A stretch of DNA of 64,000 bases from Desulfovibrio sp. 86. Lineage in GTDB: Bacteria > Desulfobacterota > Desulfovibrionia > Desulfovibrionales > Desulfovibrionaceae. Numbering within the stretch: position 1 is the stretch's first letter; every line of letters begins with the position of its first letter. Both the position numbers and the translations under genes were made by a program. Below are positions 17,702 to 26,189 of this stretch, piece after piece. The DNA lies in assembly GCF_902702915.1 (NCBI RefSeq), contig NZ_LR738849.1, forward strand, positions 1,488,001 through 1,552,000, in the 5' to 3' direction. The notes beneath the pieces were generated by a model. That model was not told where the DNA came from. It saw only the letters and a program-made list of their open reading frames with translations, and made no database searches.

Positions 17702-18979
17702 TCAGTCATCCATTTTTCGGATCACCACGCCCTGTTCCTCAAGCTGACGCATGACGTCGCCGCACCGGAAAACATCCGCACCCACGATTTCGGCTTCGTC
17801 CAGCAAACTCATGCTTCCGTCGGCATAGGCCAGCAGGTCCATCATGAGATCAACCTGCTCGGTACAGGAATATCTGGTGCTCAGCGTGGGGTACAGCCCC
17901 CGCTTGCCCAGTTGCGGTTCGCACAGAACCTTGCATTGGTACGTCACATTTTCTTCAATGGACGCAAGCACCTTGCGCATTATTTCGAAGCCGCCGTGAA
18001 GGCCTTGTTCCGTGACCAGCGAGCAGTCGTCCAGCGACGTGTGGTATTCGGGGAAGACATGGTACTTGGTGCGCATGACGCTGCACAGGGGCAGATCAAT
18101 GCCTGGCGAGCAGTACTGCCGCTCGTCGCTGCCCCTGTCATGAAAGGTGTAACGCACAAAGTCCGGGGCAAAGTGTTGCAGCACGTGCAGTGCCGCCTTG
18201 TCTGCCAGGGTGTTGCCCTTGCGGCTCGGCAGATAGGAATAGGCGCGGTCGTCTCCAAGGCAGGTCAGGTTGAACCCGGCCACCACCCGTTCGCGCAGCT
18301 GCAGATAGTTTTTGCTGAGATAGGTAATGGAGCCTATGGTTTCCGGCACAAAAACAAAACGGTACGTGTAGCGGCGCGGCGCGGTTTGCAGCCAGCGCGC
18401 CAGAGCCATGGCCACCACAGGGCCGGAAAGCTCATTATTGGCCATGGAGGGGTGGCACACATAGGTGGAAAGAAAAACTTCCTTCTCGCTGTGGCCGGGC
18501 AGCACCAGTTCGCCGTACGTGAGATGGCCGGGCGCGAGCGTGGACTTGATCACCGCATGGTACATGCCCGGTTTGAGCTTCTCACGCACGCTGTGCTTGA
18601 GGCAGAAGCCCCAGCGCCGGGCGTAATAGGACGTTACGTAGGGGATGGCCTCTGGCAGATCAGGCCGGGAGTAGAGATGCTCCTGCAAATCCTCAAGGGA
18701 CAGCATGAGATCCACGGGCTCGGAATAGCCCACCACATGCAGATTGCAGTGAGAAAAATCGGCGATAACCTCGCCGTCGGGGCCTGTCAGCCGTGCTCCG
18801 GTGATGTTCCACTCATCGGGCACTGTCCAGTCGAATACCTGACTGCCTGACGGAACTTCATGTATTTGCAGACCCGGCAGTTCTTCCTTGAGTATGGAAA
18901 GAGTCTGCCGAACGCCATTACCGGTAATGCTCCGGCAAATGGGGAAAAGCCGCTGAAGAAAACTGTGAAGATTTGGCAT
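17702..18979 (-). CDS. DUF4910 (aminopeptidase-like) protein with winged-helix tail
   Basis: A 425-residue protein of the DUF4910/DUF2172 family, which has an M28-peptidase-like fold with an inserted domain and a C-terminal winged helix. Visible are FPICRSITGNGVRQTL near the N-terminus, FDWTVPDEWN, TYVCHPSMANNELSGPVV (metal-site region, 218-235) and PEYHTSLDD near residue 340. These fit a zinc aminopeptidase-like site. Family members often sit in surface-polysaccharide loci; none is adjacent here. The start MPNLHSF at 18979 has AAGG upstream; the frame continues 69 codons further upstream without coding character. Confidence 0.8.
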   Translation of the reverse strand: MPNLHSFLQRLFPICRSITGNGVRQTLSILKEELPGLQIHEVPSGSQVFDWTVPDEWNITGARLTGPDGEVIADFSHCNLHVVGYSEPVDLMLSLEDLQEHLYSRPDLPEAIPYVTSYYARRWGFCLKHSVREKLKPGMYHAVIKSTLAPGHLTYGELVLPGHSEKEVFLSTYVCHPSMANNELSGPVVAMALARWLQTAPRRYTYRFVFVPETIGSITYLSKNYLQLRERVVAGFNLTCLGDDRAYSYLPSRKGNTLADKAALHVLQHFAPDFVRYTFHDRGSDERQYCSPGIDLPLCSVMRTKYHVFPEYHTSLDDCSLVTEQGLHGGFEIMRKVLASIEENVTYQCKVLCEPQLGKRGLYPTLSTRYSCTEQVDLMMDLLAYADGSMSLLDEAEIVGADVFRCGDVMRQLEEQGVVIRKMDD

Positions 18980-19594
18980 GGAAAGAGCCTTGTAGTCTCT
19001 TGCCCGCCCGGGGGGGGCGCGGGCATAAAAATATGGTAAACAAACCTGCCGCCTTGTGTGGGCCATTGTGGCAAAGCAAAAACGACATCTTCCCTCCTGC
19101 ACAGATGGCGGACCCCATGGGCCGCCCCACGCGCGCGCTGGCCCCCGTTCGGAACCTTCTCGCACGCTCTCCCCTCGTTGCTTCACCCCGACATCCGGCC
19201 GGAAGCACCGCCGCGTCGCGGTACAGGCGTCCGAGCGCTATCGGGTATCTCAAGGCCGGGGTGTCTGCCCCAGTCCGTGTATCTCCCCGGCATATGGGCT
19301 ATACGGCGCATACGGAAGCAAAAAGACCGCTGATTGTCCAGCACTGTTTGCATAATATGCGAAAAATAGGGAATAAGTTTTTGTAACTGGCTTTTTGGAT
19401 TAATAATTTTTTTTATTATCGCAAGCCCTACATTGCGCCATGCCAGAGCAATTCCGGGCCATCTGTCACACTACTGTAACAAAACCCCGCGCGGCCATGC
19501 GCATACGTTCCGCCTGCCGAAAGAGCCTTGGCACGGTGCACTGCCGGAGCGGCTGCGCGTCAAGGGCTGGGCCTTTTCAGGCGCACCAACGTCA
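18980..19594. other. Gene-free stretch upstream of the DUF4910 gene
   Basis: GC-rich up to about 19360, then a short AT-rich segment (19365-19430). Frames on both strands are open but overlap one another and lack ribosome sites or family motifs. I see no recognised gene or RNA. Promoter signals for the DUF4910 gene would be expected near 18990-19060 but none is clear. Confidence 0.4.
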
Positions 19595-19622
19595 AAGGCT
19601 CCCCACGCTGTGGGGAGCCTTT
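19595..19622. terminator. Hairpin with terminator character
   Basis: AAAGGCTCCCCAC / GTGGGGAGCCTTT forms a 13 bp stem with a two-base loop, flanked by AAA and TTT. No gene ends nearby, so it may end a small unannotated transcript or belong to a repeat. Confidence 0.6.
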
Positions 19623-19626
19623 GGAA

Positions 19627-19664
19627 TGAAGCAACGCCGCCAAACGGAATACATCAGCGTTTCC
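19627..19664 (-). repeat. Family F fragment
   Basis: GAAGCAACGCCGCCAAACGG...ATCAGCGTTTCC matches the last third of the full family F copy at 21081-21206 in the same orientation. The rest of the element is absent. Confidence 0.65.
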
Positions 19665-19671
19665 CCAGTGG

Positions 19672-19812
19672 CTGTTTCTAAATTAATGATTTTGCGCCAA
19701 GGGCAAGGAAAAAGGCTTTTTTACGAAAGGAGTGTACTTTTGCGGTACATGACGAGCGTAAAAAATGGCCTTTTGACGCAGCCAATTGGACAAAAGAATT
19801 ATTTAGAAACAG
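19672..19812. repeat. Repeat family C: 141 bp element with 12 bp terminal inverted repeats
   Basis: Begins CTGTTTCTAAAT and ends ATTTAGAAACAG, a perfect 12 bp terminal inverted repeat. The interior has no open frame of note and is AT-richer than its surroundings. The structure is MITE-like. Only one copy is seen in this window. Confidence 0.6.
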
Positions 19813-19817
19813 TCCCT

Positions 19818-19943
19818 AGAGCATTTAACACTTGAAATGCTCGCGTACGGCAGGCAAAAGCCCGCCTACTCGCTTTTCGTGGCAAGGATTTTCAGAAAAA
19901 TCCTTGCAGAGCATTTAACTCATTTCATTCGTAAACTGCTCTA
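19818..19943. repeat. Repeat family B copy
   Basis: Starts AGAGCATTTAACACTTGAAATGCTC and ends with a second AGAGCATTTAAC...CTGCTCTA, including an internal GGATTTTC/GAAAATCC hairpin. Its last bases CTA form the stop codon of the minus-strand cheV gene. Confidence 0.6.
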
Positions 19944-20891
19944 GGCCTGGTGGCCCCAGACTGCGGTGATAAGCTCATGCAGCTTGACGGAAAGGGCCTT
20001 GAGATCCGGCTTGGTGTACTGGGCGTCCGCCCCCACCAGGGCGCACTTTCTGGCGAGGCTCTCGTTGATCATTGAGGAAAAGATGGCCACGGGCAGCTTT
20101 TTGAGCACAGGGTCATCCTTGATGCGCTTGCACAGGGCAAGGCCGTCCATGGCGGGCATTTCGATGTCCGTGATGATTCCCTGCAAAAAATCCGATACGG
20201 GGCGGTTCTCCGCCTCGCAACGATTGCGCACGGTCTGCAGGTAGTCCCAGGCTTCCTGCCCGTTGACGCGCTGCTCCACCTTGAAGCGTCCTTCCTTGTT
20301 GAGCAGATCCAGCAGCAGGCTGCGGATGCTGCTGGAATCGTCCACATGCAGGATGGTGTACGTCTTGCCGTCCGAAGCGGCCATGTCCGCCGCGTCAAAG
20401 CGCAGGGCCATGGCCGGGTGCAGTTCGGCCACAATGGCTTCAAGATCCAGCAGAAATATGACGCGCTCTTCAAGCCGCACCACGCCGGTGACGGAACTGC
20501 GGCTCATGTTCTGCAAAAACTGGCCGGGGGCTTCAACGTCCGTCCAGCTCAACCTGTAGATGCGGTTGACGCCAGACACGAGAAAGCCCGTACAGACTCC
20601 GTTGAACTCCGTCACAATGACCTTGGCGTCTTCATTGGTTATGGGTGCGCTGCCAAGAAAACGCGCCATGTCGATAAGCGGCACAATGCGCCCGTTGCGG
20701 TGCAAAAACGCGCCCAGCAGGGCTTTATGGCGCATTTCCGGCATGGCCGTCACAGGTTGGCGACGGCCTATTTCAACCACTTTGGCCACATTGAGGCCGT
20801 AATGGGCCTCGTAACCGTCCTGGTTGACATAGAACTCCACAATTTCGAGTTCATTGGTGCCAGTTTCGAGCAAAATATTGGTCTGCGCCAT
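19941..20891 (-). CDS. cheV: CheV-type chemotaxis adaptor (CheW domain + receiver)
   Basis: A 316-residue two-domain protein. Residues about 14-165 form a CheW-like domain (EIVEFYVN, GLNVAKVVEI, RNGRIVPLIDMARFL). Residues about 180-310 form a response-regulator receiver with TILHVDDSSSIRSLL and the phospho-acceptor region GIITDIEMPAMDG. CheV couples receptors to CheA and is adjusted by phosphorylation. It is monocistronic. Its partner receptor may be the one at 3.8 kb, but no linkage is visible. Confidence 0.92.
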   Translation of the reverse strand: MAQTNILLETGTNELEIVEFYVNQDGYEAHYGLNVAKVVEIGRRQPVTAMPEMRHKALLGAFLHRNGRIVPLIDMARFLGSAPITNEDAKVIVTEFNGVCTGFLVSGVNRIYRLSWTDVEAPGQFLQNMSRSSVTGVVRLEERVIFLLDLEAIVAELHPAMALRFDAADMAASDGKTYTILHVDDSSSIRSLLLDLLNKEGRFKVEQRVNGQEAWDYLQTVRNRCEAENRPVSDFLQGIITDIEMPAMDGLALCKRIKDDPVLKKLPVAIFSSMINESLARKCALVGADAQYTKPDLKALSVKLHELITAVWGHQA

Positions 20892-21080
20892 GAAAGTACT
20901 CCATTAAGCGGGCCGGGCCGCCAGCGTGCCGCATGCGGAAAGTCCAGTGCCGAAGCTCTTTTTCTTGCCAAACTTATCGGCAGGAAAAAATAACTATTTA
21001 CCTCATAAAAAATAAAATGTCTGTTTTCCGCGCCTGTTGCCACGCCAGAATTTTGGGAAACACTTATTAAAGAGCCTCTT

Positions 21081-21206
21081 GGAAACGCGTTGGTATTTCG
21101 TTTGGCAAGGCGCGAGCTTTTTTTGAAGCAGGAGTGGACTCTTCCGTCCTCGACTGTTTCAAAAAAAGTGAAGCAAGTCCGCCAAACGGAATAAATCAGC
21201 GTTTCC
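21081..21206 (-). repeat. MITE-like repeat family F, full copy 2 (126 bp, inverted)
   Basis: The reverse complement matches 13859-13984 over its full length with few differences, with exact ends GGAAACG... and ...CGTTTCC. The two copies are 7.1 kb apart in opposite orientation. Confidence 0.85.
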
Positions 21207-21333
21207 TTTGAAACCGGGGTACGCTGGGGCACGCCACCAGCAGCCCCACAGGGCCGACGGGGGAGATACGGCCAGCGGGCCGCCCTCTTTCATCCGCAGG
21301 GGATCTGCCGAAAAAGGACGTCCCGTACTTGTT

Positions 21334-21495
21334 TAGACCAGATTACCTTTGAAATGCTTCACATTTCAAAGGGTTCATTCAGCCGAGCCTTATCCGTGGC
21401 TTTCTTCGCCGCGACGGCTAAAGCCCGGCTGAATCCACGCCGCGTTGTGGCGCGCTTGGAGCATTTACATTTTTTCAAAGGTAAAATGCTCCAGA
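21334..21495. repeat. Repeat family B copy
   Basis: Starts TAGACCAGATTACCTTTGAAA, contains CATTCAGCCG / CGGCTGAAT inverted arms around the middle, and ends with the hairpin GGAGCATTTAC...GTAAAATGCTCC. It is close to the copy at 24905-25159. It lies in the gap between cheV and cysK, where there is no other gene. Confidence 0.75.
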
Positions 21496-21648
21496 CAGTG
21501 TCGCCACGGGATGAATTTCCAGTCATATCCAGCCATATCAGGGGAAACGAGCCTTTTATGCAGGGGGTTTTCTCTGATGGCGTCTGACCGGAATAAAAGG
21601 CGAAGTTCGACGCAGAAATACCCGGAAAGGCGCTCGTGACGGCGCTGT

Positions 21649-22572
21649 CTAGGCCGACTGCGTCATATCGGTGAACAGCCTGGTGGACATATATCGCTCG
21701 CCGGTATCGCAGGCAAAGGTGACGATATTTTTTCCTTTCATTTCCGGGCGCGCCGCGACCTTGAGGGCTGCCGCCACGTTGGCGCCAGTGGATATGCCTG
21801 TCACGATGCCGCAGCGCATGAGCGTGCGGGCCATGGTCAGGGCTTCTTCACCATCGGCCAGCAGTATTTCGTCCAGCAGGGCACGGTCAAGAATGGCGGG
21901 CACAAAGCCTGCGCCTATCCCCTGAATGAGGTGCGGCGACGCCTTGCCGCCCGAAAGCACGGGCGAGGCTTCGGGTTCCACGGCAATGACCTTGAAGCCT
22001 GGGATGCGCTCCTTCAAAAAGCGGCCAGCCCCCGTGATGGACGAGCCTGAACCCACGCCAGCCACCAGCACATCCATCTTGCCGACGCTGTCGCTGTAAA
22101 TTTCTGGGCCGGTGGTTTTGTAATGGGCCTGCACGGCTTCGGGATTGGTGAACTGGCCGGGGATGAAGCCGCCCTGCTCTTCGGCGATGCGGCGGGCTTC
22201 GTCAACAGCGCCCGTCATGCCCTTGGCAGCGGGGGTAAGCACCAGTTCCGCGCCAAGGCCCTTGAGCAGGTTGCGCCGCTCAATGCTCATGGACTCGGGC
22301 ATGGCGAGCATGCAACGCAGGCCTCGAACGGCCGAAACCAGGGCTATGCCGATGCCCATATTGCCGCTGGTGGCCTCCACGACAAGACCGCCCGGCTCCA
22401 GCTCGCCCCACTGAAGGGCATTTTCGATAAGGTGAAAGGCCACGCGGTCCTTGATGGAACCGCCGGGGTTACGATTTTCAAGTTTGAGCCAGACCTTGCC
22501 GGGCAGATCTTGTGAAAGACCAAGACGCAGCAGAGGCGTATTGCCAATAGCTTGAAGAATGTTGGTCAACAT
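21649..22572 (-). CDS. cysK: Cysteine synthase (PLP-dependent, CysK family)
   Basis: Makes cysteine from an activated serine and sulfide. The 307-residue protein has the PLP lysine in NPGGSIKDR (Lys41), the substrate loop TSGNMG (68-73), and the phosphate-binding GVGSGSSITGAG. Residue 72 is Met where O-acetylserine sulfhydrylases normally have Thr (TSGNTG). This could change substrate handling, for example toward O-phosphoserine; that is inference. The start MLTNILQAIGNTPLL is typical. No cysE is adjacent. Confidence 0.92.
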   Translation of the reverse strand: MLTNILQAIGNTPLLRLGLSQDLPGKVWLKLENRNPGGSIKDRVAFHLIENALQWGELEPGGLVVEATSGNMGIGIALVSAVRGLRCMLAMPESMSIERRNLLKGLGAELVLTPAAKGMTGAVDEARRIAEEQGGFIPGQFTNPEAVQAHYKTTGPEIYSDSVGKMDVLVAGVGSGSSITGAGRFLKERIPGFKVIAVEPEASPVLSGGKASPHLIQGIGAGFVPAILDRALLDEILLADGEEALTMARTLMRCGIVTGISTGANVAAALKVAARPEMKGKNIVTFACDTGERYMSTRLFTDMTQSA

Positions 22573-22793
22573 GGCGAGAAAACCTCATAGTATCGTAGGG
22601 AATGTCCCGAAAATCCTGCAGGATGGACAGGTGGAGCTTTACAACAGACGCGTTTTGCTTAACAGTCAGAACACGAGAATAGAGGAAAGCGTGTGCATTG
22701 GCAAACTTTCCTGTATATACATGCCGGGCCAGTTCCCGGCGCGAAACAGCCTTGCGCCGCAGATGCCGGCCCAGCATAACGACGGAGGATACC

Positions 22794-23255
22794 ATGAATT
22801 TTCTGAAATCCGCATTTCTTGTCTGCGCTCTGTTCCTTTGCCTTTCCGCCGGTCAGGCTCATGCCAAGGCCGACACAGTAGCCCTGTATACCGAAGCGGT
22901 CATGACCGGCGACATCCCCGCCCTTGAAACCCTGCTGGCCCCAAATTACTGGCACATCGCCGGTAGCGGGCACATCGAGGACAAGGAGCACTTCATCCAG
23001 TCCATCAAAAACAAGGAACTGGTGGTTGACCGCCTGACCATCACCAATGTGCGCACCACAATGATCGGCGGCGCTACCCTGATGACGGGCAACGGTTACT
23101 TCAAGGGCATCTCCCAGCCTGCGCAGCCCGAAGGGCTCATGCGCTTTACCCTCGTGGTTGTGAAAAACCAGAACCGCGAGCAGGTGGTGCTGTTCCAGGC
23201 CACTCCCGTGGTCTCCACCCCTGACTGCCGGGACGGCAACTGCAAAATCCAGTAG
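22794..23255 (+). CDS. Secreted NTF2-like (SnoaL/DUF4440-type) protein
   Basis: A 153-residue protein with a clear signal peptide (MNFLKSAFLVCALFLCLSAG, cleavage after AHA at about residue 24). The mature part looks like an NTF2-like fold, with VALYTEAVMTGDIPALETLL and YWHIAGSGHIEDKEHF. It probably lies in the periplasm and binds a small ligand or partner. GGAGG stands six bases before the ATG. The C-terminus has a Cys pair (CRDGNC). Function unknown. Confidence 0.75.
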   Translation: MNFLKSAFLVCALFLCLSAGQAHAKADTVALYTEAVMTGDIPALETLLAPNYWHIAGSGHIEDKEHFIQSIKNKELVVDRLTITNVRTTMIGGATLMTGNGYFKGISQPAQPEGLMRFTLVVVKNQNREQVVLFQATPVVSTPDCRDGNCKIQ

Positions 23256-23299
23256 CCCGAGAACCTGTAGCCGCTCCGGCGGTTCTTTGCATACTACCG

Positions 23300-23328
23300 A
23301 AGCCCCGTCACCACGGGGCTTTTTTTGT
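23300..23328 (+). terminator. Rho-independent terminator after the NTF2-like gene
   Basis: Stem AAGCCCCG / CGGGGCTT with a six-base loop and seven T, 45 bases after the stop codon. The rest of the gap to 23648 is GC-rich and holds no recognised gene. Confidence 0.9.
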
Positions 23329-23648
23329 TCACGGCGTGCACCGTGCCTGTTGTTTCCGCCCCGCAGGCTGGAGAAACGCGCCAATACGGTTTATGATGGC
23401 TGCAAGGATGCCAGCAACCCCGACACCGCCTGTGCTGCATGTCGGCCGGGGCATGGACAATGGGCATGCGCCGTCAGCACTCTGTCTGCGGCTAGCCTGA
23501 CAGCCCTGCGCCGCCCACAGCAGTGCGCCAGCGAGCCGCAGCGCGAGCATCTCCTGCGCCGCGCGTTCCGGCGCCTTCTCCTGCCCTCACCACCCTCAGG
23601 GGGCGCGGCTGCCCGGCCTCAGCACCTTCCGCACAAAAGGACTCCCTC

Positions 23649-24608
23649 ATGCATATACTTATTCTGGGCTCATCAGGTTTTTTGGGATCGCACGTCACGA
23701 CCCATCTTTTGCAGCATGGGCACGCTGTTCGCGCCGCAGTGCGCGGCACTGCGGCCGGACGTCCCCCGCAAAAGGGGCTTGCGTATGCGGCCTGGAACGG
23801 CGTGGACGCAGTCGGGCTTATTCCCCTGCTGCAGGATGTGGATGCTGTGATCAACCTGCAAGGTGAAAACATCGGCGCGGGGCGCTGGACGGCCGCCCGA
23901 AAGCAGGCCATTGCACAAAGCAGGCTCAACGCGGGGCATGCCCTGACAGCCGCGCTGCAAACCCTGCACGACAGGGGATTGCGCCTGCCCCGCACCCTGT
24001 TGCAGGCATCGGCCTGCGGCTATTATGGCCTGTGGCAGGATGCCGCGACGGCTCCCGACTGCAACGAAACACACCCCAGGGGACAGGGCTTTCTGGCAGA
24101 CGTGTGCGGCCTTTGGGAAGAGAGCACGAATCGTGCGGAAGCGCTGGGCGTGCGCCGCTGCGTCCTGCGGTTTTCGCCGGTTGTGGGTCAAAAATCCTCA
24201 GGGGGCGTGGGGGGATTTCTGGAACGGATGCTGACGCCCTTTCTGTACTTTCTGGGCGGCCCGGTCGGGTCCGGCCGTCAGCCCGTGAGCTGGGTGCACA
24301 TGTCGGACGTGACGCGGGCCGTGCGCTTTCTGCTTGAGCGGGAGGACACGCAAGGCATCTTCAACATAAGCGCCCCCACCCAGGTCAACATGCGCCAGTT
24401 TGCCCGCGCTCTGGGCAAGGCTTGTTCCCGCCCGTCGTGGCTGCCTGTTCCCGGCTTTGTACTCCGTCTGGTTTTGGGGCAAATGGCCGAAGAACTGGTT
24501 TTGAACGGGCAAAAATCGCTTCCCGTCCGGCTCAAGCTCGCTGGCTACAGCTTTCAGTGCCCTGACCTCGACCATGCCCTGACCGAGACGCTCGCACGGC
24601 GCGCCTGA
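23649..24608 (+). CDS. TIGR01777-family SDR epimerase-like protein
   Basis: A 319-residue extended short-chain dehydrogenase of the TIGR01777 type (YfcH-like). Visible: nucleotide-binding GSSGFLGSH (7-15), INLQGENIGAGRW, SACGYYG with the Tyr of the SDR site, and RFSPVVG. The C-terminal VRLKLAGYSFQCPDLDHAL matches the DUF1731 tail. The biochemical role of the family is not settled. ATG 23649 is the point where family similarity begins; the frame is open further upstream. Confidence 0.88.
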   Translation: MHILILGSSGFLGSHVTTHLLQHGHAVRAAVRGTAAGRPPQKGLAYAAWNGVDAVGLIPLLQDVDAVINLQGENIGAGRWTAARKQAIAQSRLNAGHALTAALQTLHDRGLRLPRTLLQASACGYYGLWQDAATAPDCNETHPRGQGFLADVCGLWEESTNRAEALGVRRCVLRFSPVVGQKSSGGVGGFLERMLTPFLYFLGGPVGSGRQPVSWVHMSDVTRAVRFLLEREDTQGIFNISAPTQVNMRQFARALGKACSRPSWLPVPGFVLRLVLGQMAEELVLNGQKSLPVRLKLAGYSFQCPDLDHALTETLARRA

Positions 24609-24728
24609 TCTGTCCTCCTTCCCCGCGCGCCCCCGCCGCAGCCGAACAAGGGGCATGGCGCGGCCACACGTTGCCAGACAGACTCTGCAATGCCGTGACG
24701 CCTTGGAGACGCTGCCTCTTGCCCCTCC

Positions 24729-24828
24729 GGATCAACAAACTCGTTGTACCATGACAAAACACAATAAGAGTTTTAGGGGGTGGGGGCGTGGGGGAGGAGA
24801 CCCTTTTGCAAAAGGGTCCCTCCCCCAC
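24729..24828. repeat. Dispersed repeat family A, copy 6
   Basis: Full element: about 45 bases alignable to copy 5 (AACTCGTTGTACCATGAC, AAGAGTTTTAGGGGGTGGG) followed by the palindrome GTGGGGGAGGAGACCCTTTT / AAAAGGGTCCCTCCCCCAC. It lies between convergent genes (epimerase and GAPDH 2). Confidence 0.88.
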
Positions 24829-24904
24829 AAAGCACAAAATGTTTCAAAATGACATTACGCCAAACCCAAAAAAAGCGGCGCGGCCCATAAGACCGCGCCG
24901 CCTG

Positions 24905-25159
24905 GCATTTCAAAGGTAAAATGTTCTAGAACTGATTAACTTTGAAATGCTTCACATTTCAAAGTTTTCATTCAGCCGAAAAATGCGATTTGCGACAGCC
25001 ATCTGCAGGCTGCACATTCTATTAATTAATTGCTGTCTTTATCCGTAGCTTCCTTCGTCGCAACGGCTAAAGCTCGGCTGAATCCACGCCACGTTGTGGC
25101 GCGCTGTACTTCCGTACAGCGTTAGAGCATTTACACTTTTTCAAAGTTAAAATGCTCTA
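24905..25159. repeat. Repeat family B, longest copy
   Basis: Has AACTTTGAAATG...CATTTCAAAGTT, then CATTCAGCCGA...TCGGCTGAAT with an AT-rich insert, then CGTGGCGCGC-like and GTACTTCCGTAC hairpins. The end is AGAGCATTTACA...GTTAAAATGCTCT. The terminal CTA is the stop codon of the GAPDH gene on the minus strand. Confidence 0.75.
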
Positions 25160-26158
25160 GCAGGTACCGCCAACCATGCGCAGCAGGCGTAGCAACTGAT
25201 TGGTAAAGCCGGCTTCATTGTCGTACCAGATGAGCACTTTGACCATGGTGCCGTCGAGCACCTGGGTGGAGAGCGCGTCCACCACGCCGCCGTGGGTGCT
25301 GCCCCGGAAGTCGATGGAAACCAGCGGTTCTTCGGTAAAGCCCATGTGCACGCCCAGGGAGCTTTCACTGGCTGCCTTGAGTGCCTCGTTGACGGCCACG
25401 GCGTCGCAGTGCCGTTCCACTTCACAGGTCAGGTCCACAAGGGAACAGTCAAAGGTGGGCACGCGCACGGACATGCCGTTGAGCTTGCCTTCAAGTTCGG
25501 GCATCACGATGCCCACGGCCTTGGCCGCGCCGGTGCTGGAAGGCACCATGGACACGGCGGCGGCACGGCCGCGACGCCAGTCCTTGTGGGTACCGTCCAG
25601 AATGCGCTGGCTCATGGTGTAGCTGTGAATGGTGGTCATGAGGCCGTGCCGGATGCCGAACTTCTCGTGCAGCACCTTGGCCACAGGGGCCAGACAGTTG
25701 GTGGTGCAGGAAGCGGCCGAAATGATCTTGTGCTTGACGCAGTCGTACACATGATCGTTGACGCCCATGACGACCATGGCGTCCACATCCTTGGCGGGCG
25801 CGGATATGACGACCTTTTCAGCGCCGCAGGCCAGATGTTTGGCAAGGCCCTCGGCATCCTTGATGGTGCCCGTCGTCTCCACGGCAATGTTCACGCCAAG
25901 GCTCTTCCATTCCCATTCGCCAGGCTTGCAACGGGTTACGGCGATGTGGCGTCCATTGACTATGATGCCGTTCTCATCGTGGTCCACACTGCCCGCAAAG
26001 GTGCCGTACGTGGAGTCGTACTTGAAAAGATAGGCCAGGGCGGCATTATCGGCGCGCGCGTTGATGGCGGCGATTTGCAGATCCTGGTCGTCGGCCAGCA
26101 ACCGCAGCAGATAGCGGCCAATGCGGCCAAAGCCGTTCATTCCCAGTTTGACGGGCAT
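25157..26158 (-). CDS. Second glyceraldehyde-3-phosphate dehydrogenase, GapB-like
   Basis: A 333-residue type I GAPDH with [11 protein letters not shown], catalytic Cys151 in SAASCTTNC, and the C-terminal WYDNEAGFTNQ. The NAD-selecting Asp after Asn33 is replaced by Ala (INARAD), and the usual LeuPro pair in the S-loop reads GlyThr (ILDGTHKD). The same type of change is known in B. subtilis GapB, an NADP-dependent gluconeogenic enzyme. The fructose-bisphosphate aldolase gene is 31 bases upstream, so the pair likely forms an operon for triose/hexose interconversion. Cofactor use is inferred. Confidence 0.92.
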   Translation of the reverse strand: MPVKLGMNGFGRIGRYLLRLLADDQDLQIAAINARADNAALAYLFKYDSTYGTFAGSVDHDENGIIVNGRHIAVTRCKPGEWEWKSLGVNIAVETTGTIKDAEGLAKHLACGAEKVVISAPAKDVDAMVVMGVNDHVYDCVKHKIISAASCTTNCLAPVAKVLHEKFGIRHGLMTTIHSYTMSQRILDGTHKDWRRGRAAAVSMVPSSTGAAKAVGIVMPELEGKLNGMSVRVPTFDCSLVDLTCEVERHCDAVAVNEALKAASESSLGVHMGFTEEPLVSIDFRGSTHGGVVDALSTQVLDGTMVKVLIWYDNEAGFTNQLLRLLRMVGGTC

Positions 26159-26189
26159 GTTACGCTCCTTGACAAGAACTTATGTGGTT

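Noticed and set aside
17702-18979. DUF4910 gene as cargo of the neighbouring IS481
   Set aside because: The IS right end and its target duplication lie at 17635-17642, before the gene; the gene is outside the element.
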